DNA of 9,775 bases, taken from positions 1 to 9,775 of the forward strand of contig WFXT01000024.1 of the NCBI GenBank assembly GCA_015490475.1. Reading direction: 5' to 3'. The position numbers and the translations under genes were made by a program. Shown here piece by piece: positions 8,105 through 9,775 of this stretch. How positions within the stretch are numbered: position 1 is the first letter of the stretch; the number at the start of each line of letters is the position of its first letter. The notes under the pieces are model-generated. The model worked only from the letters and a program-made list of their open reading frames with translations, did no database searches and had not been told where the DNA came from. The stretch comes from Bacteroidota bacterium (GTDB lineage: Bacteria; Bacteroidota; Bacteroidia; JAADEI01).

Positions 8105-8665
8105 ATGGCAAAGATAAGGCTTAATTCGGCACACTGGACAGTCCTGACAAATCCTGTTTATCATATTGCTACACGTGAATTGATGGATATTCTGCATGCC
8201 GACCTTGAGGATTTTAGAAATAGTCTCTTGATTTATGCTGACAGGTTCAGAAAGGTTTTGCCTGAAGGCACTGATGTTCATTCTGGACGCATAACACGGG
8301 GAATGAATCATAACCGATGTCCTTATGTGGTGCTTGATTACCCAAGGCTTGTGACCAACGGTGATTTTCTTTTTTTCAGGACCGTATTCTGGTTCGGACA
8401 CAATTTTAATTTTTCAGTAATCGGTTCTTCGGAGTTTAAAGATGTTTTTAAAAAGTTGCAATTGCATCTGAGTGGTGAATGGCTGGCAACGGTAGGACAT
8501 CCCTACGTGTGGTCTAACAGACCCGAAGATTTTAAGAGTTTCAAGGAAATCAATGACTATAAGGGACAGGAATGGAAAATAGCTAAGTTCTTTGAATACA
8601 CAGAGTTTCCACGGTGGAAAAAACTCGTGCATGATTCATTAATGCAAATAATAGATGCACTATGA
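8105..8665 (+). CDS. Unrecognised soluble protein, 186 residues, coupled to the YjbQ gene
   Basis: I cannot assign a function. It begins MAKIRLNSAHWTVLTNPVYH and has no signal peptide or membrane segment, so it is probably cytoplasmic. A helical N-terminal part (~24-52) is followed by a likely core containing R62.T.GMNHNRCPYVVLDYPRL (62-82) and FFRTVFWFGHNFNFSV (90-105), then a predicted helix (~107-119) and a charged C-terminal helix (~170-186). The CPY.VLDYPR and R..FW.G patterns recall uncharacterised Bacteroidota proteins I have seen, but no named domain. The frame extends upstream to an ATG at 8027. I prefer 8105 because the longer form would overlap the divergent permease gene by 65 bp and its extra residues look like antisense of that gene. 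The stop TGA overlaps the ATG of the YjbQ gene (ATGA at 8662-8665), so the two are very likely co-translated and may be functionally linked. Confidence 0.8.
   Translation: MAKIRLNSAHWTVLTNPVYHIATRELMDILHADLEDFRNSLLIYADRFRKVLPEGTDVHSGRITRGMNHNRCPYVVLDYPRLVTNGDFLFFRTVFWFGHNFNFSVIGSSEFKDVFKKLQLHLSGEWLATVGHPYVWSNRPEDFKSFKEINDYKGQEWKIAKFFEYTEFPRWKKLVHDSLMQIIDAL
8109..8116 (-). promoter_or_regulatory. Possible Bacteroidota-type -7 promoter element for the permease operon
   Basis: On the minus strand the bases read TATCTTTG, an exact match to the TAnnTTTG -7 consensus of Bacteroidota primary sigma promoters. Transcription starting about 5 bases beyond it would leave a leader of roughly 10 nt before the permease ATG. 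No TTTG lies at the expected -33 distance; the nearest upstream one is about 31 bases away. The element lies within codons 2-4 of the divergent gene. An 8-bp match with four fixed T/G and two TA positions can occur by chance. Confidence 0.3.
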
Positions 8666-9084
8666 AGGTTGTTACAGAGAGGATCAATCTAAGCACCCGT
8701 GGATTTACTGACATTATTAACATAACAGACCATGTGCAGGCAATTGTTGAGAGGAGCGGATTGGAGGAGGGTAGTGTGGTGGTTTTTGTGAGAGGTTCCA
8801 CTGCAAGCATTACTACCATTGAATATGAGCCCGGACTGGTAAAAAAAGATTTTGCTGAATTTATGGAGAAAATCGCTCCTTATAGGTATCCTTACGAACA
8901 TCACAAGATGTGGGGTGATGATAATGGAGCAGCTCATTTGCGAGCTTCTCTTGTGGGTCCCTCTGTTGTGGTTCCCTTCGTAAACGGAGAACTGCTCTTA
9001 GGCACATGGCAACAAATAGTTCTGATTGATTTTGACACTCGCCCGAGGGACAGAACTGTTTTTGTTCAGGTTATGGGGGTGTGA
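8662..9084 (+). CDS. yjbQ: YjbQ/UPF0047 family protein
   Basis: This 140-residue cytoplasmic protein matches the UPF0047 family along its whole length. It has VRGSTASITTIEYEPGL (43-59), YEHHKMWGDDNGAAHLRASLVGPS (the stretch 78-101, with conserved His81, Asp86/Asp87, Asn88 and His92), VPFVNGELLLGTWQQIVLID (104-123), and the C-terminal DTRPRDRTVFVQVMG (125-139). The family forms small beta-rich trimers. The E. coli member has weak thiamine-phosphate synthase activity in vitro and its true role is uncertain, so the name should not be read as a thiamine function. The usual NGHAHL/NGxxHL segment reads NGAAHL here, keeping the second His. The start is fixed by the ATGA overlap with the preceding gene, and no Shine-Dalgarno is present. 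The length is normal for the family. Confidence 0.95.
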   Translation: MKVVTERINLSTRGFTDIINITDHVQAIVERSGLEEGSVVVFVRGSTASITTIEYEPGLVKKDFAEFMEKIAPYRYPYEHHKMWGDDNGAAHLRASLVGPSVVVPFVNGELLLGTWQQIVLIDFDTRPRDRTVFVQVMGV

Positions 9085-9206
9085 GTGTTCTGTTATAGTA
9101 GATTCTTATGAAAACAGTAAGCTTTTGTTTCATGATATAGCATTTGGAGTGGAGACCATTTTGCTTTAACCACGTTTTTTTAATTTGTAGCCATAAATGT
9201 ATAAAA
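9085..9206. other. Intergenic spacer (122 bp)
   Basis: This is the longest non-coding stretch in the window. It lies between the YjbQ stop and the start of the secreted-protein gene on the same strand. It is AT-rich with several TTTG tracts. A weak A/T-only stem (AAACA near 9114 with TGTTT near 9126) is not a convincing terminator. The promoter of the next gene is probably here. Confidence 0.5.
9160..9187 (+). promoter_or_regulatory. Possible Bacteroidota-type promoter of the secreted-protein gene
   Basis: A TTTG at 9160-9163 is followed after 16 bases by TTAATTTG (9180-9187), which is close to the TTTG / TAnnTTTG pair of Bacteroidota promoters. The spacing is a little short and the -7 box has one mismatch. 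The ATG at 9207 lies 19 bases beyond it, which suits a short leader. The match is weak and the region is T-rich. Confidence 0.25.
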
Positions 9207-9775
9207 ATGCGTATAGTTTTTGTTTTATTGCTTGTCCATTCGCTAATGGCACAGGTTCCTTTGGTCTGGGTGGACACCATTACTCAGGTGGAAGCTACTG
9301 ACGTGTGTGCCTTCTATGATACTACATCAGGAACATTGCAGGATTTAATTGTTGTAGGGAAAGCTTTTGATACAGTGGAAAGTAACTCTCACTATGTTAT
9401 AGCAGTTAATTATATCGGCTATGATGCATTATATGACGAATTGCGATTTTATGGTCAATACTCATTCTGGGCTCAGCTTGGTCCATATACACCAGTGCAA
9501 ACAATAACAATTTCGGAATCAGCCTACTGCCTTATTGAGGATTCTTTGCTTGTTATCAACGGAGGTTTGGATACAATCGGTCAAGCATTTATTGTATTTT
9601 CAGGTAGGGGACCCCAGGGACACACCTTATTCGTACATAGGATCAATATTAACAGAGGCACTAATAAGTCTATACAATCGCAACAGCTGTACTCAATTCC
9701 TGTAGGGTCCTTAATCGGTAGCTTTTATTACAACAGATATGTGCCACAGGTTACCCTTTCTATAGGTCAATTCTA
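9207..9775 (+). CDS. Secreted protein of unknown function (3' partial)
   Basis: Reading from ATG at 9207 gives 189 complete codons without a stop, and the frame leaves the window open. The N-terminus MRIVFVLLLVHSLMAQ is a short, clear signal peptide: one Arg, a hydrophobic core, and a probable cut between Ala15 and Gln16, a common Ala-Gln pattern in Bacteroidota exported proteins. The mature part is rich in beta-type, aromatic and Thr/Ser residues. It shows two loosely similar stretches that could be blades of a propeller (about 43-66, LQDLIVVGKAFDTVESN...; and about 109-140, CLIEDSLLVINGGLDTIG...). This similarity is my impression only. The C-terminus, where a type IX secretion sorting domain might be, is not visible. 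No Shine-Dalgarno precedes the ATG, only A-rich sequence. A second ATG at 9197 in another frame stops after about 35 codons. Confidence 0.8.
   Translation, partial: MRIVFVLLLVHSLMAQVPLVWVDTITQVEATDVCAFYDTTSGTLQDLIVVGKAFDTVESNSHYVIAVNYIGYDALYDELRFYGQYSFWAQLGPYTPVQTITISESAYCLIEDSLLVINGGLDTIGQAFIVFSGRGPQGHTLFVHRININRGTNKSIQSQQLYSIPVGSLIGSFYYNRYVPQVTLSIGQF

Noticed and set aside
8102..8937. Several minus-strand reading frames of 72-99 codons opposite the unknown gene and YjbQ
   Set aside because: They are antisense to real genes, Cys/His-rich in the manner of shadow frames, and lack any domain pattern.
9071..9280. 69-codon minus-strand frame spanning the spacer and the start of the secreted-protein gene
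   Set aside because: It covers a likely promoter and a clear signal-peptide coding start on the other strand; its composition is low-complexity.

Overview
The window looks like a piece of chromosome from a Gram-negative bacterium of the Bacteroidota or a neighbouring lineage (Ignavibacteria/Chlorobi-like). The DNA is AT-rich by eye and densely coding. Almost no start codon has a Shine-Dalgarno sequence; most are preceded by A/T-rich bases. A perfect Bacteroidota-type -7 element (TATCTTTG) lies upstream of the large operon. The protein families also fit: an LptF/LptG-type permease with a Bacteroidota-like N-terminus, a very large multi-pass histidine kinase, and a peptidase S74 fibre protein made of GNVGIG-type repeats. 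Species cannot be named from this evidence.

Layout. (1) 1-1390, plus strand: the 3' part of a surface or tail-fibre-like protein ending in an S74 self-cleaving chaperone domain and a coiled coil. Its start is outside the window. (2) A 60-bp convergent gap. (3) 8091-1451, minus strand: a tightly overlapping four-gene operon in the order LptF/LptG-family permease, PAP2 phosphatase, GT39/ArnT-like membrane protein, giant sensor histidine kinase. The overlaps are 4, 19 and 11 bp, so translational coupling is likely. (4) A 13-bp head-to-head gap, then a plus-strand pair: an unrecognised 186-residue protein and a YjbQ/UPF0047 protein, joined by an ATGA overlap. (5) A 122-bp spacer, then the 5' end of a secreted protein that runs off the window. 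No stretch of more than 300 bases lacks a gene. I saw no RNA gene, IS element, CRISPR array or attachment site.

How the genes may work together. The minus-strand operon joins an LPS transport permease, an integral-membrane lipid phosphatase, a lipid-linked sugar transferase-like protein and a membrane sensor. The simplest reading is an envelope or LPS module that exports and remodels lipid and senses the result; this is inferred from families and linkage. Two points stand out. The GT39-like protein appears to have lost the acidic residues expected at the family's active site. The kinase has three separate extracytoplasmic regions and no response regulator in the window. No wholly new defence or mobile system is evident.
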